Origin: Mycobacterium sp. Aquia_213
Lineage (GTDB): Bacteria > Actinomycetota > Actinomycetes > Mycobacteriales > Mycobacteriaceae
Assembly (NCBI RefSeq): GCF_026625985.1
Contig: NZ_CP113116.1
Span: 5,084,001 to 5,148,000, forward strand
Direction: 5' to 3'
Length of the DNA: 64,000 nucleotides
The translations under genes and the position numbers were made by a program. Under the pieces are notes generated by a model. That model saw nothing but the letters and a program-made list of their open reading frames with translations. It had not been told where the DNA came from and searched no databases. Positions 18,941 through 26,523 of the stretch are shown here, one piece after another (the stretch's first letter is position 1; every line of letters begins with the position of its first letter).

Positions 18941-19296
18941 AGGGTCAAAGTATCAGCCTTCGGCGTTATTCCGTCTCGACGAAACAGCACTCAGTGCTCC
19001 ACAACAGCCAATACCACTGGGCCACAATATGATTAAGCCGCCATGACGTTGTGGAGGCCGCAATGCGGGCGGAGGACGCGGCCCCCCGGCAATCGACGGA
19101 GCTTGACTGTGCGCAACGCATTTCGACGAGTTATGTATCAATTATGTTGCAGCTGAGCTGCAACGATGTCGCCTAGCGTTTACAGTTGAAAAACTCTCGG
19201 CGCGGGAAAGCGACACAGCAATAACGCTGATGTAATTTAAATTCAAGTCGCCCAGCGTTGAACGATTCCCCTCGCTCCTCAAGATGGAGGACGCCA
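18941..19296. other. 356-bp intergenic region
   Basis: Between the FkbM gene and the small Cys-rich protein. It is clearly less GC-rich than its surroundings, with AT-rich stretches around 19130-19145 and 19220-19245. It holds one perfect 19-bp palindrome (listed separately). I see no protein-coding frame, tRNA or insertion sequence end. Confidence 0.6.
19146..19164. promoter_or_regulatory. Perfect 19-bp inverted repeat, probable operator
   Basis: GTTGCAGCTGAGCTGCAAC consists of two perfect 9-base arms around a single G. It has no following T-run, so it is a poor terminator and more likely a protein-binding site. It lies 130 bp before the 56-codon gene and about 205 bp upstream of the FkbM start; which gene it controls is not clear. 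Confidence 0.5.
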
Positions 19297-19467
19297 ATGT
19301 ACAAACGTGAAACCGACAAATGCCGTAAATGCCAGGGCCTGGCGGACGCCCTGGTCTGGTACCAGTACTCCTCTCGGGGAGACACGGTCGGACGGATCAT
19401 CCATCGAATCCGGTGCCGCAGCGGCTGCTCGGGTTTGGTGGTGGACGGCCCCGGCGCACGCTGCTAA
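19297..19467 (+). CDS. Small Cys-rich (zinc-ribbon-like) protein, 56 aa
   Basis: A short gene supported by a strong ribosome site (GATGGAGG, ending 6 bases before ATG 19297). The protein has CRKC at residues 9-12 and RCRSGC near residues 39-44, plus a final Cys, with basic residues between; this arrangement suggests a small zinc finger or ribbon. The rest is polar, without signal peptide or membrane segment. No close family is recognised. It sits 48 bp before the TetR gene on the same strand, but a likely TetR operator separates them, so they need not be cotranscribed. Confidence 0.6.
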   Translation: MYKRETDKCRKCQGLADALVWYQYSSRGDTVGRIIHRIRCRSGCSGLVVDGPGARC

Positions 19468-19486
19468 GCCCCTAACCGTCCGTGAA

Positions 19487-19504
19487 TAGGTGACCGGTCG
19501 GCTA
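19487..19504. promoter_or_regulatory. TetR operator box 1 (autoregulatory)
   Basis: TAGGTGACCGGTCGGCTA is an imperfect 18-bp palindrome placed 11 bases before the TetR start codon. It shares the pattern TAG-NN-GAC-YG-GTC-NN-CTA with a second box at 20150-20167 in front of the isochorismatase gene. Position and match indicate the binding site of the TetR protein encoded between the two boxes. Confidence 0.6.
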
Positions 19505-19515
19505 ATATCGATAGC

Positions 19516-20106
19516 ATGCCACGGCCGCCGAACCCCGACGTGCGCCGGCGCCTGCTCGCGGCGGGACTCGAACTCATACATGCGCGCGGCTTCGCCGCCA
19601 GTGGCGTCAAAGACATCACCGACGCAGCCGGTGTGCCGAAAGGTTCGTTCTACGCCTACTTTTCGAGCAAAGAGGCATTCGCCGCGGCGATCCTCGGCCA
19701 CTACTGGTCCGACATCGAAGCACGGCTGCTGCCCATCCTTGACGCGGACGAACTGGCACAGCGGCGAATCACACGCTTCTTCCATGCGCTCGCCGACGAA
19801 CACGAGTCGGGCGAGTTTCTGCTCGGCTGCCTGGTCGGCAACCTGTCGCTCGAGCTGGCCGGTTCCAGCGAACCGGTACGCGCCGAGCTTGCCCGCATTC
19901 TTCAGCGCTGGGACACGGCCTTGACGGCGTGCGTGCGTTCCGGCCAGGACGGCTCCGGCGACATCCGAAAGGACGTCGATGCCGCCGAACTCGCGTCCCT
20001 GCTGATCGAATCGTGGGAGGGCGCGGCCCTGCGCGGGAAGGTGACCCGCAGCCGTGACCCGTATGAACGGTTCGAAACGATCACCGTGCCGGCACTTCTG
20101 GGGTGA
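19516..20106 (+). CDS. TetR/AcrR family transcriptional repressor
   Basis: A 196-residue regulator. The N-terminal helix-turn-helix covers about residues 8-55: RRRLLAAGLELIHARGF, then VKDITDAAGVPKGSFYAYFSSKEAFAAAIL, the typical TetR recognition helix. The C-terminal domain (residues 60-196) would bind a small ligand. Candidate operators lie just before this gene (19487-19504) and before the isochorismatase/aldo-keto reductase pair (20150-20167), so it most likely represses itself and the downstream operon. The architecture is like that of NemR/AcuR-type regulators that sense electrophiles, which would suit the reductases downstream; the ligand is inferred only. Confidence 0.92.
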   Translation: MPRPPNPDVRRRLLAAGLELIHARGFAASGVKDITDAAGVPKGSFYAYFSSKEAFAAAILGHYWSDIEARLLPILDADELAQRRITRFFHALADEHESGEFLLGCLVGNLSLELAGSSEPVRAELARILQRWDTALTACVRSGQDGSGDIRKDVDAAELASLLIESWEGAALRGKVTRSRDPYERFETITVPALLG

Positions 20107-20149
20107 TTTTGTGACGATCAGAACACCCGCGCCGATACCTCTTGATTTA

Positions 20150-20167
20150 TAGACGACTGGTCATCTA
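20150..20167. promoter_or_regulatory. TetR operator box 2, upstream of isochorismatase operon
   Basis: TAGACGACTGGTCATCTA is an 18-bp palindrome with one mismatch in its 8-base arms. It lies 36 bases before the likely start of the isochorismatase gene, and its pattern is the same as that of the box before the TetR gene. Confidence 0.65.
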
Positions 20168-20202
20168 TTGTGGTGTTACTACGAGCGTAAGGGATGACCG
20201 CG

Positions 20203-20940
20203 ATGACCGATCTGTCCAGGTATGCCGAACCGCAAAACCCCGGGCTGCCGAGCTCCACCTTCGAGCTCGATCATCAGCACGCCGCGCTCGTCGTCACCGA
20301 TCCACAGATCGATTTCCTTAGCCCCGAAGGGGTTTCGTGGTCGGTGTTCGGTGACAGTGTCCGCGACAACAACACCGTCGCGCACATCGGGGAACTGTTC
20401 GACGCCGCGAAGCGCGCGGGCATCACCGTCGCGATATCACCGCACCACTTCTATCCGACCGACAGCCAGTGGCACTTCAGTGATCCGCTCGAACAGTTCA
20501 TGAGTACCGTCGGCATGTTTGACCGCCGGGGCCCCTACACGACGGACGGATTCGCCGGCTCCGGTGCCGATTTCCTGCCGGAATACCAGCACCACATCCA
20601 CGACGGACGAACCGTGATCGCCTCTCCGCACAAAATCGTCGGCCCGGAGTCGAACGACCTCGTGCTCCAGTTGCGCAAGCGCGGCATCAACCAGGTGGTC
20701 CTGGCGGGAATGGCCGCCAACCTCTGCGTCGAAGGCCACCTGCGCGAACTCATCGAGCAGGGCTTCGAGGTCGCCGTCGTCAAAGATGCCACCGCCGGCC
20801 CACGCTTACCCGAAGGCGACGGCTATCTGGCCGCGCTGGTGAACTTCCGATTCCTCGCCAGCGCCGTCTGGACCACGGCCGAGGCAGTCGATCAGCTCAA
20901 GAAAGCCATTGGCGCCGAACAACTTTCGCGTCAACTCTAA
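20203..20940 (+). CDS. Isochorismatase family cysteine hydrolase
   Basis: A cytoplasmic alpha/beta hydrolase of the isochorismatase/nicotinamidase superfamily, 245 aa. The catalytic triad is visible as the Asp in VVTDPQIDF, the Lys in ASPHKIVGP and the nucleophilic Cys in GMAANLCVEGHLRE. Many members of this superfamily hydrolyse amides rather than isochorismate, so the name describes the fold. I chose ATG 20203 over ATG 20194, because AAGGGA is correctly spaced only for the former. The gene is first of a two-gene unit with the aldo-keto reductase (15 bp apart) and has a TetR box in its promoter. Confidence 0.88.
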   Translation: MTDLSRYAEPQNPGLPSSTFELDHQHAALVVTDPQIDFLSPEGVSWSVFGDSVRDNNTVAHIGELFDAAKRAGITVAISPHHFYPTDSQWHFSDPLEQFMSTVGMFDRRGPYTTDGFAGSGADFLPEYQHHIHDGRTVIASPHKIVGPESNDLVLQLRKRGINQVVLAGMAANLCVEGHLRELIEQGFEVAVVKDATAGPRLPEGDGYLAALVNFRFLASAVWTTAEAVDQLKKAIGAEQLSRQL

Positions 20941-20955
20941 AGGAGGCCGAACAAC

Positions 20956-21900
20956 ATGGAAACAATCGAGAAGCTGTATCAGCACAAATTCGCGTTGAAC
21001 AATGGTCGCGAGATCCCTGCACTCGGGTTTGGGACGTCGCTTTCCGATAACCGCAAGACGCGCGAGGCCGTCAAAGCCGCGGTCGAGGTGGGTTTCCGTC
21101 ACCTCGATGCCGCCGAACGGTATCGCAACGAAGCCGAAGTCGGCGCCGCGCTCAAGGAGTTGTTCGCCGCCGGCACGGTCCGCCGTGAGGACCTGTTTGT
21201 CACGACCAAGCTATGGAACAACAACCACCGACCCGAACGGGTCCGGCCCGCGCTGCAGGCCGGCCTGCACAGATTGGGACTCGACGCCGTCGATCTCTAT
21301 CTGGTGCACACACCGTTCGCCTTCGCGCCCGGCGAGGACCAAGACCCCCGCGACGCGCACGGAGCCGTCATCTACGACGACGGCGTCACGCTAGCGCAGA
21401 CTTGGGCCGCGATGGAGGCGCTTGTCGACGAGGGACTTACCCGCGCGATCGGCCTGTCCGACATCGACGTAGACGGCACCCGACAGATCCTCGACGCCGC
21501 CCGAATCAAGCCGGCCGTCGTCGAAGTGGAGTCGCATCCGTATCACCCGCAATGGGAATTGCGTGAGCTGTGCAAGACCGACGGCATCATCCTGTTGGCC
21601 TTCGCGTCGCTGGGGCATGCGCTGGAGCCGCGACTGCTCGACGATCCGCTGATCGTCGATATCGCTCGGCGTTACGGCAAGACTCCCGCGCAAGTGTTGC
21701 TGGCCTGGGGGATTCAGCGCGGCAGCGCGGTGCTGACGGGATCTGTTACCCCGTCACGCATACGCGAGAACTTCGATGTCACCGCGCTACCCCAGAGCGC
21801 GATCGACGAGATCAACGAGCGGCTCGACACTCGCATTCGATTCAATTCCGTTGCGGACGCCGGCGTGCCGGGTTTTGCGGAGGTGCCAACGGGACGTTGA
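20956..21900 (+). CDS. Aldo/keto reductase
   Basis: A 314-residue NADPH-dependent carbonyl reductase of the AKR superfamily (TIM barrel). The catalytic tetrad is complete: Asp in HLDAAERY, Tyr in the same block, Lys in VTTKLWNNN and His in DLYLVHTPF. The C-terminal cofactor region VLTGSVTPSRIRENFD is present. AGGAGG at 20941-20946 gives a strong ribosome site, and the gene lies 15 bp after the isochorismatase gene, so both should be induced together when the TetR protein releases DNA. The substrate is probably a reactive aldehyde or ketone; this is inference. Confidence 0.92.
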   Translation: METIEKLYQHKFALNNGREIPALGFGTSLSDNRKTREAVKAAVEVGFRHLDAAERYRNEAEVGAALKELFAAGTVRREDLFVTTKLWNNNHRPERVRPALQAGLHRLGLDAVDLYLVHTPFAFAPGEDQDPRDAHGAVIYDDGVTLAQTWAAMEALVDEGLTRAIGLSDIDVDGTRQILDAARIKPAVVEVESHPYHPQWELRELCKTDGIILLAFASLGHALEPRLLDDPLIVDIARRYGKTPAQVLLAWGIQRGSAVLTGSVTPSRIRENFDVTALPQSAIDEINERLDTRIRFNSVADAGVPGFAEVPTGR

Positions 21901-22071
21901 GCGGCCGCACTCGCGATGCCCGGACGGCGCTCGAGGCCCTCTCAGGGCAGCCCGGAGACAGTCGATACTGAGCGACATGGGCGGTCACGGCCGACCCTTC
22001 CCAGCCGCGAAATTACGGTGTGATCATTATGTGATTTACAAGCGCCGGCGGTCTGCGGCTAAGGAGAGAAC

Positions 22072-23070
22072 GTGAAAGCTTGGCAGGTCCACGGAAGCGG
22101 TGAGCCGACCGATGTCTTACGCCAAGTAGACCGGGAGGTACCGGTCCCGGGCCCCGAGCAAGTAAGAATCCACGTCGCGGCGGCCGGCCTCGGACTACCC
22201 GACGTACTGATGTGTCGTGGCACCTACCCACTGACACCCCCGTTGCCCTTTACCCCCGGGCAGGAGTTGGTCGGCATCGTTACCGCGGTAGGGGCGGGCG
22301 TCGATATCGCACTCGGCACCCGTGTGCTGGGTGTCAGTGACTTCGTCAGCGGCAACGGATCCTTCGCCGCCGAGGCTCTTGCACACGCGAGCAACGTTTT
22401 CCGGGTTCCCGCGGGCATGGACGACACCGTCGCGGCGGGATTCTGGATCCCCAACATGACGGCATGGATCGGCCTGGTCGATCGCGGCGGACTCAAGGCG
22501 GGACAACGCCTGGCCGTGCTCGGCGCCGCGGGCGGCAGCGGAATCGCGGCGGTCCAACTGGGCAAGGCCCGGGGCGCGGAGGTGCTTGCCGTCGTCAGCG
22601 ACGAGAAGAGGGCCGAATTCTGCCGGTCGCTGGGCGCGGACCGCGTCGTCGTTGCCGACGGCGAAACCACCTCTGACGGAACAGCACTCGCGCATGCGCT
22701 GCGCGAAGCGACCGACTGGGCCGGTCTCGACGTGATCTTCGATCCGGTCGGCGGTGCGCAGGGCACCGCAGCCATGGGCGCCCTGGCTCGCGACGGCCGG
22801 CATCTGGCGGTCGGTTTCGCCAGTGGTGCGTGGCCGACCCCCGACGTCCCCATGATGGTCATGACCAATACGACGCTGGTCGGTGTGCTTGCGGCGGGCT
22901 ACAGCCGTGCGCATCTAGAAGGGATCCTGCACGGCCTCGGCGAATTGATCGACGCCGGCGCCATCGCGCACACGGTCGGTGAAACGGTGTCGTTCAACGA
23001 CATCCCCGAAGCGCTGACGCGACTGGGCGGACGAAAAGTCCTGGGCAAGATCATCGCCGAAATCGACTGA
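22072..23070 (+). CDS. Zinc-free MDR oxidoreductase (quinone oxidoreductase-like)
   Basis: A 332-residue medium-chain dehydrogenase/reductase. It has the GroES-like N-terminal domain (VPGPEQVRIHVAAAGLGLPDVL) without the Cys/His zinc ligands, and the Rossmann domain starting AVLGAAGGSGIAAVQLGKA at about residue 153. Such enzymes reduce quinones or alpha,beta-unsaturated carbonyls with NADPH. GTG 22072 follows AAGGAGAG. The gene is 171 bp downstream of the aldo-keto reductase on the same strand; I see no copy of the TetR box in that gap. It ends 5 bp from the convergent OsmC gene. Confidence 0.9.
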   Translation: MKAWQVHGSGEPTDVLRQVDREVPVPGPEQVRIHVAAAGLGLPDVLMCRGTYPLTPPLPFTPGQELVGIVTAVGAGVDIALGTRVLGVSDFVSGNGSFAAEALAHASNVFRVPAGMDDTVAAGFWIPNMTAWIGLVDRGGLKAGQRLAVLGAAGGSGIAAVQLGKARGAEVLAVVSDEKRAEFCRSLGADRVVVADGETTSDGTALAHALREATDWAGLDVIFDPVGGAQGTAAMGALARDGRHLAVGFASGAWPTPDVPMMVMTNTTLVGVLAAGYSRAHLEGILHGLGELIDAGAIAHTVGETVSFNDIPEALTRLGGRKVLGKIIAEID

Positions 23071-23075
23071 GCCGG

Positions 23076-23597
23076 CTAGGCCAGGACGACGTCAAGGCGC
23101 ACTGGGTTGCTCAAGGTGTGGCCCACTGGCGAGCTGGCCACCACTCTGGTGTGCAAATCTTCGAGCTGTTCGGGGGAGCCGTCGGTGTCGATTCGGACAG
23201 TGGCGGTTATCGACTCGAATCCTGCGTGGCCTTCCTTGACGCCCAGAAACACGGACAGATCGATGTCACCCCTCACGTCGATCTGCAAGTTCTTGATCTG
23301 GATACCAGCGACCGTGGCGTTCGCCGCATAGCCGACCGCCAGGCAGTTGCCCAACGCGGCGAGGAGCTGCTCGACCGGATTTGGGGCGCTGTCGCCTCCG
23401 CCCAGCACAGCGGGTTCATCCGAGGGCACGGCAGCGAATTGGCGCACGCGCGACGACGACGTAAACCCACCGTTCCACGTCACGTGCGCTGCCCAGGTCG
23501 TGCGTGCCTTGCCCGGGTCGGCTCGGACGCCCTCGACCAGATCGCCGACGGCTCTGATGTCGACCGCGTTGAGCGGCAAGTCTGTGTCGGCAGTCAT
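23076..23597 (-). CDS. OsmC family protein
   Basis: A 173-residue member of the OsmC/Ohr peroxide-resistance superfamily. The central block NPVEQLLAALGNCLAVGYAA contains the redox-active Cys, and the C-terminal part is VRIDTDGSPEQLEDLH. A second family Cys, the one expected in an Ohr pair, is not evident, so this is the OsmC-like branch rather than a classical Ohr peroxidase. I start at ATG 23597, preceded by GGAGAA, instead of the 13-codon longer reading from 23636. Confidence 0.88.
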   Translation of the reverse strand: MTADTDLPLNAVDIRAVGDLVEGVRADPGKARTTWAAHVTWNGGFTSSSRVRQFAAVPSDEPAVLGGGDSAPNPVEQLLAALGNCLAVGYAANATVAGIQIKNLQIDVRGDIDLSVFLGVKEGHAGFESITATVRIDTDGSPEQLEDLHTRVVASSPVGHTLSNPVRLDVVLA

Positions 23598-23757
23598 GAG
23601 TTCTCCATTTCTCCGCACGACCACGGAGTGGGCCAATCGCTAAATATCCCCGGCCCGCCGCTGAGGGCCAACAGTATTGAGCGCAGTGATTTGTGAACTC
23701 GACAGAACCGGCGGATCTCAAACCCCTTGCCAGCGACCAAAAATAGCCTCTGACCTG

Positions 23758-23843
23758 TGGTGGCAGGTACTGGATTCGAACCAGTGTAGGCGTTAGCCGA
23801 CGGATTTACAGTCCGCTCCCATTGGCCGCTCGGGCAACCTGCC
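23758..23843 (-). tRNA. tRNA-Tyr (anticodon GTA)
   Basis: On the minus strand the acceptor arms GGCAGGT (23843-23837) and ACCTGCC (23768-23762) pair perfectly. The anticodon arm reads GGACTGTAAATCC, giving anticodon GTA. A long variable arm (class II) precedes the T arm CTGGTTCGAATCCAG. An A discriminator at 23761 is followed by an encoded CCA (23760-23758). All the invariant features of a tyrosine tRNA are present. Confidence 0.96.
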
Positions 23844-23912
23844 GCCTAGCAGGGTACAACGAGCGGGTAGACAATTCACAAACGGCTAGGAGCAACGAGG
23901 AAGGGCGTTCGC

Positions 23913-24404
23913 ATGGCGGACTCATCGTTCGACATCGTCAGCAAGTTCGATCGGCAAGAGGTCGACAACGCGCTTAACCAGGCCGCCAAGGAGTTGGCCA
24001 CCCGCTTCGACTTCCGCGGCACCGACACCACGATCGCGTGGAAGGGCGACGAGGGCGTCGAGCTGACGTCCTCCACCGAGGAGCGCATCAAGGCCGCCGT
24101 CGACGTGTTCAAGGAGAAGCTGATCCGGCGCGACATCTCAATGAAGGCCTTCGACGCCGGCGAGCCGCAGGCCTCCGGCAAGACCTTCAAAGTCAACGGC
24201 ACCCTCAAGCAGGGCATCGACAGCGAGAACGCGAAGAAGATCACCAAGCTCATCCGCGACGAGGGACCCAAGGGCGTGAAGTCCCAGATCCAGGGCGACG
24301 AAATTCGGGTCAGTAGCAAAAAGCGCGACGACCTGCAGGCCGTCCAGGCGCTGCTGCGCGGCGCCGACCTGGATGTGGCAGTGCAGTTCGTCAACTACCG
24401 CTAG
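23913..24404 (+). CDS. YajQ family nucleotide-binding protein
   Basis: A 163-residue cytoplasmic protein of the YajQ family, equivalent to M. tuberculosis Rv0566c. It begins with ADSSFDIVSKFDRQEVDNAL and ends with LRGADLDVAVQFVNYR, both diagnostic of the family. Family members bind nucleotides, and some bind cyclic di-GMP to act with transcription factors. GAGGAAGGG precedes the ATG. It is the first gene of the segment that matches the Rv0566c-Rv0541c order. Confidence 0.95.
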   Translation: MADSSFDIVSKFDRQEVDNALNQAAKELATRFDFRGTDTTIAWKGDEGVELTSSTEERIKAAVDVFKEKLIRRDISMKAFDAGEPQASGKTFKVNGTLKQGIDSENAKKITKLIRDEGPKGVKSQIQGDEIRVSSKKRDDLQAVQALLRGADLDVAVQFVNYR

Positions 24405-24427
24405 CTCGCGCCTCCCGGCACACCGCG

Positions 24428-24928
24428 ATGACGGATGAGTGTGCGCAGTGCGGTTTCGTCTACGACCTCGGCCAGGCTCCGACCGCGGGCATGGCCATCA
24501 ACGAGCGGGTCGGTGCGGCTGCGCGCATCTTGGGTAGCCGTGACGCGGATCTGCGATCCAGGCGCCAACCGACGGTGTGGTCTCCGCTGGAGTACCGCTG
24601 CCATCTGCGCGACATGCTGCTTGTCCAGCGTGAGCGCGTGCTCGCGGCGCTTCGCGTGGATCGGCCCGACTGCACGGCGATGGGACGCGACGAGCGGGTC
24701 GTCCACGACGGTTATGCCGATCAGGAGCCTGCCGACGTGGCCCGCCAACTCGCCGATGCCGCAATGATGTTCGGCAACGTCCTGAGCCGCTTGTCCGCCG
24801 ACGACTGGAACCGCACCGTCGTCTACCACTTCCCGGAAACCACCGAGAGGTCGTTGCGGTGGTTAGCGGTGCATACCCTGCACGAGGCGCAGCATCACCT
24901 GGGCGACATCACGCGCCAGGTGCAGTAG
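24428..24928 (+). CDS. DinB-like protein
   Basis: A 166-residue four-helix-bundle protein of the DinB/YfiT superfamily. The metal-binding His pattern is visible: His in EYRCHLRDML (about residue 59) and the pair in HTLHEAQHHLGD near the C-terminus. The N-terminus has CAQCGFVYD, two extra Cys. In actinobacteria this fold is used by mycothiol-dependent transferases and isomerases. It is 23 bp downstream of the yajQ gene and probably cotranscribed. The substrate is unknown. Confidence 0.82.
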   Translation: MTDECAQCGFVYDLGQAPTAGMAINERVGAAARILGSRDADLRSRRQPTVWSPLEYRCHLRDMLLVQRERVLAALRVDRPDCTAMGRDERVVHDGYADQEPADVARQLADAAMMFGNVLSRLSADDWNRTVVYHFPETTERSLRWLAVHTLHEAQHHLGDITRQVQ

Positions 24929-25011
24929 GCGGATTTGTCCGACCTGCTAGCCCCACCAACCGGTCGGTGCCTAATGTAGTGACGAGTCCCACACCGCAAG
25001 CGAGGTTCACG

Positions 25012-26523
25012 ATGACCGTGACTCCCCAGGAAGCCACTGGCCAGCCACCGGCCAAGGCCGGCTACTTCGACGTCGTCATCGTCGGTGCCGGGATCTCCGG
25101 CATCGGCGCGGCCTATCGGATCGCCGAACGCAATCCCCATCTGACGTACGCAGTCCTGGAGCGGCGCGAGCAGATTGGCGGCACCTGGGACCTGTTCCGC
25201 TATCCCGGCGTGCGCTCGGACAGCAGCATCTTCACGCTGTCCTTTCCCTTCGAGCCCTGGACCCGCAAGGAAGGCGTCGCCGACGGCGAGCACATCCGCG
25301 AGTACCTGGCGGCCACCGCGCACAAGTACGGCATCGATCGCCACATCCAGTTCAACAGCTATGTCCGTTCCGCGGACTGGGATTCGTCCACCGATACCTG
25401 GACGATCACCGTCGATCAAGGCGGCTCCAGCACGGTTTACCGCAGCCGGTTCGTGTTTTTCGCCTCCGGCTACTACAACTACGACGAGGGCTACACCCCG
25501 GAGTTTCCCGGCATCGAAGGGTTCGGCGGCACCGTCGTGCATCCCCAGCACTGGCCCGAAGACCTCGACTACACCGGCAAGAAGATCGTGGTGATCGGCA
25601 GTGGTGCCACCGCGGTCACCCTGCTCCCGTCGCTGTCGGACCAGGCCGCGAAAGTGACGATGCTGCAGCGCTCGCCGACCTATCTGGTCTCGGCGTCGAA
25701 GTACCGAAAGCTCGACGATGCCATTCGTGCCCTGTTGCCCCGCAAGGCTTCTCATTTGGCCATCCGGGCGTACACCGCCTTGACCGAGGCCGTGTTCTTC
25801 TTCTTGTCCCGCAAGTTGCCCGGCTTGATCAAGTCGCTGCTGCGGCGCAAGGCGATCGACAGCCTGCCCGACGGGTACGAGGTCGACGTCCACTTCAAAC
25901 CGCGATACAACCCGTGGGACCAGCGGATGTGCATGATCCCCGACGCTGACCTATACAACTCGATCACCGCGGGCCGCGCCGACGTCGTCACCGATCAGAT
26001 CGACCATTTCGACGCCACCGGTATCGCGCTGAAGTCCGGCGCGCACCTCGACGCCGACATCATCGTCACTGCCACCGGCCTGCAGCTGCAGGCACTGGGC
26101 GGGGCCTCGATCAGCCTGGACGGCGAAAAGGTCGATCACCGTGAGCGTTTCGTCTACAAGGCGCACATGCTCGAAGACGTGCCGAACCTGTTCTGGTGCG
26201 TGGGCTACACCAACGCGTCATGGACACTGCGGGCAGACATCACGGCACGCGCCACCGCAAAACTCATGGCGCACATGGCTTCTCACGGCTATACCCACGC
26301 CTACCCGCACCTGGGCGACGAGCCGATGGCCGAGAAGCCGTCCTGGGACATCAACGCCGGATACGTGAAGCGCTCGGCGCACCAACTGCCCAAGTCGGGC
26401 ACCAAGCGGCCGTGGAACGTGCGACAGAACTACCTCGCCGACGCCCTCGATTACCGATTCGACCGCATCGAGGAGGCAATGGAGTTCGGCCGGGTTGCCG
26501 ACCGGGCCCCGGTGGCGGGCTAG
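25012..26523 (+). CDS. Flavin-containing (Baeyer-Villiger type) monooxygenase
   Basis: A 503-residue FAD/NADPH enzyme resembling M. tuberculosis Rv0565c. It has the FAD loop VVIVGAGISGIGAA near the N-terminus, the Baeyer-Villiger fingerprint FxGxxxHxxxWP as FGGTVVHPQHWP, and the NADPH loop VVIGSGATAVTLLP. It would insert oxygen into ketones or oxidise soft heteroatoms; relatives of this type in mycobacteria activate thioamide drugs. I start at ATG 25012, behind CGAGG, since the longer reading overlaps the DinB gene. It overlaps the convergent protease gene by 4 bp. Confidence 0.92.
   Translation: MTVTPQEATGQPPAKAGYFDVVIVGAGISGIGAAYRIAERNPHLTYAVLERREQIGGTWDLFRYPGVRSDSSIFTLSFPFEPWTRKEGVADGEHIREYLAATAHKYGIDRHIQFNSYVRSADWDSSTDTWTITVDQGGSSTVYRSRFVFFASGYYNYDEGYTPEFPGIEGFGGTVVHPQHWPEDLDYTGKKIVVIGSGATAVTLLPSLSDQAAKVTMLQRSPTYLVSASKYRKLDDAIRALLPRKASHLAIRAYTALTEAVFFFLSRKLPGLIKSLLRRKAIDSLPDGYEVDVHFKPRYNPWDQRMCMIPDADLYNSITAGRADVVTDQIDHFDATGIALKSGAHLDADIIVTATGLQLQALGGASISLDGEKVDHRERFVYKAHMLEDVPNLFWCVGYTNASWTLRADITARATAKLMAHMASHGYTHAYPHLGDEPMAEKPSWDINAGYVKRSAHQLPKSGTKRPWNVRQNYLADALDYRFDRIEEAMEFGRVADRAPVAG

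Noticed and set aside
19103..19137. TTGACT ... TATGTA as a promoter in the 356-bp gap
   Set aside because: The spacing is 23 bases, too long for a SigA-type promoter.
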